5,831 bases of DNA from Candidatus Aenigmatarchaeota archaeon (GTDB taxonomy: Archaea > EX4484-52 > GLR71): positions 1 through 5,831 of the forward strand of contig JAGLUQ010000069.1 of the NCBI GenBank assembly GCA_023134675.1. The letters are read 5' to 3'. The notes beneath the pieces are model-generated. The model was not told the origin of the DNA. It did not search any database and saw only the letters and a program-made list of their open reading frames with translations. Positions 5,790-5,831 of the stretch are shown here, one piece after another. Position 1 is the stretch's first letter, and the number at the start of each line of letters is the position of its first letter. A program made the translations under genes and the position numbers.

Positions 5790-5831
5790 GTGTTTGGTTT
5801 TGAGAGAAAGTCAACAGGCTAAAGGACAGTT

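Noticed and set aside
5572..5814. Minus-strand open frame of 80 codons overlapping the start of mscS in another frame
   Set aside because: It spans the mscS promoter and the first membrane helix, is His/Arg-rich, and lacks a promoter of its own inside the window.
1..5831. tRNA or rRNA genes, CRISPR array, insertion sequence or toxin-antitoxin pair
   Set aside because: I saw no regularly spaced direct repeats, no transposase motifs or terminal inverted repeats, and no RNA gene. The two small genes are membrane paralogues rather than a toxin and antitoxin.

Overview
The window looks archaeal. The alanyl-tRNA synthetase is the archaeal type, with an N-terminal C-X2-C-X12-C-X4-C module before the catalytic core. 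Genes are preceded by TATA boxes at archaeal distances, two of them positioned for leaderless transcripts, and a DUF2270-like membrane protein (a family I know mainly from archaea) is present. Moderate GC, Lys/Ile-rich proteins, very tight gene packing and the style of the synthetase suggest a DPANN lineage, perhaps Woesearchaeota- or Pacearchaeota-like. That placement is an inference and cannot be settled from this window.

Layout, left to right. (1) The 3' end of an unrecognised plus-strand gene (1-282) meets the 3' end of alaS with 6 bp between stop codons. (2) alaS runs on the minus strand (289-2898). (3) A divergent intergenic region of about 108 bp holds back-to-back TATA boxes; the plus-strand TATA box sits inside a perfect 6-bp-arm inverted repeat. 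(4) Two small plus-strand genes (3007-3543 and 3561-4010) encode single-pass membrane proteins. They have no family I recognise but are clearly paralogous: their four cysteines have identical spacing. (5) A DUF2270-like four-helix membrane protein is on the minus strand (4014-4622), its stop 3 bp from that of the second small gene. (6) An MscS-type mechanosensitive channel is on the minus strand (4674-5759), with its promoter inside the window.

Apart from alaS (translation) and the unknown left-edge gene, everything here is a membrane protein. The MscS channel and the DUF2270-like protein are neighbours in the same direction, but each has its own TATA box centred 27 bp upstream of its ATG, as expected for leaderless mRNAs, so they need not form an operon. 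The alaS gene and the paired four-cysteine genes instead use short leaders with Shine-Dalgarno-like pairing in one common register. The most novel element is the tandem four-cysteine pair, which may act as two subunits of an envelope complex. Nothing in the sequence reveals their function.
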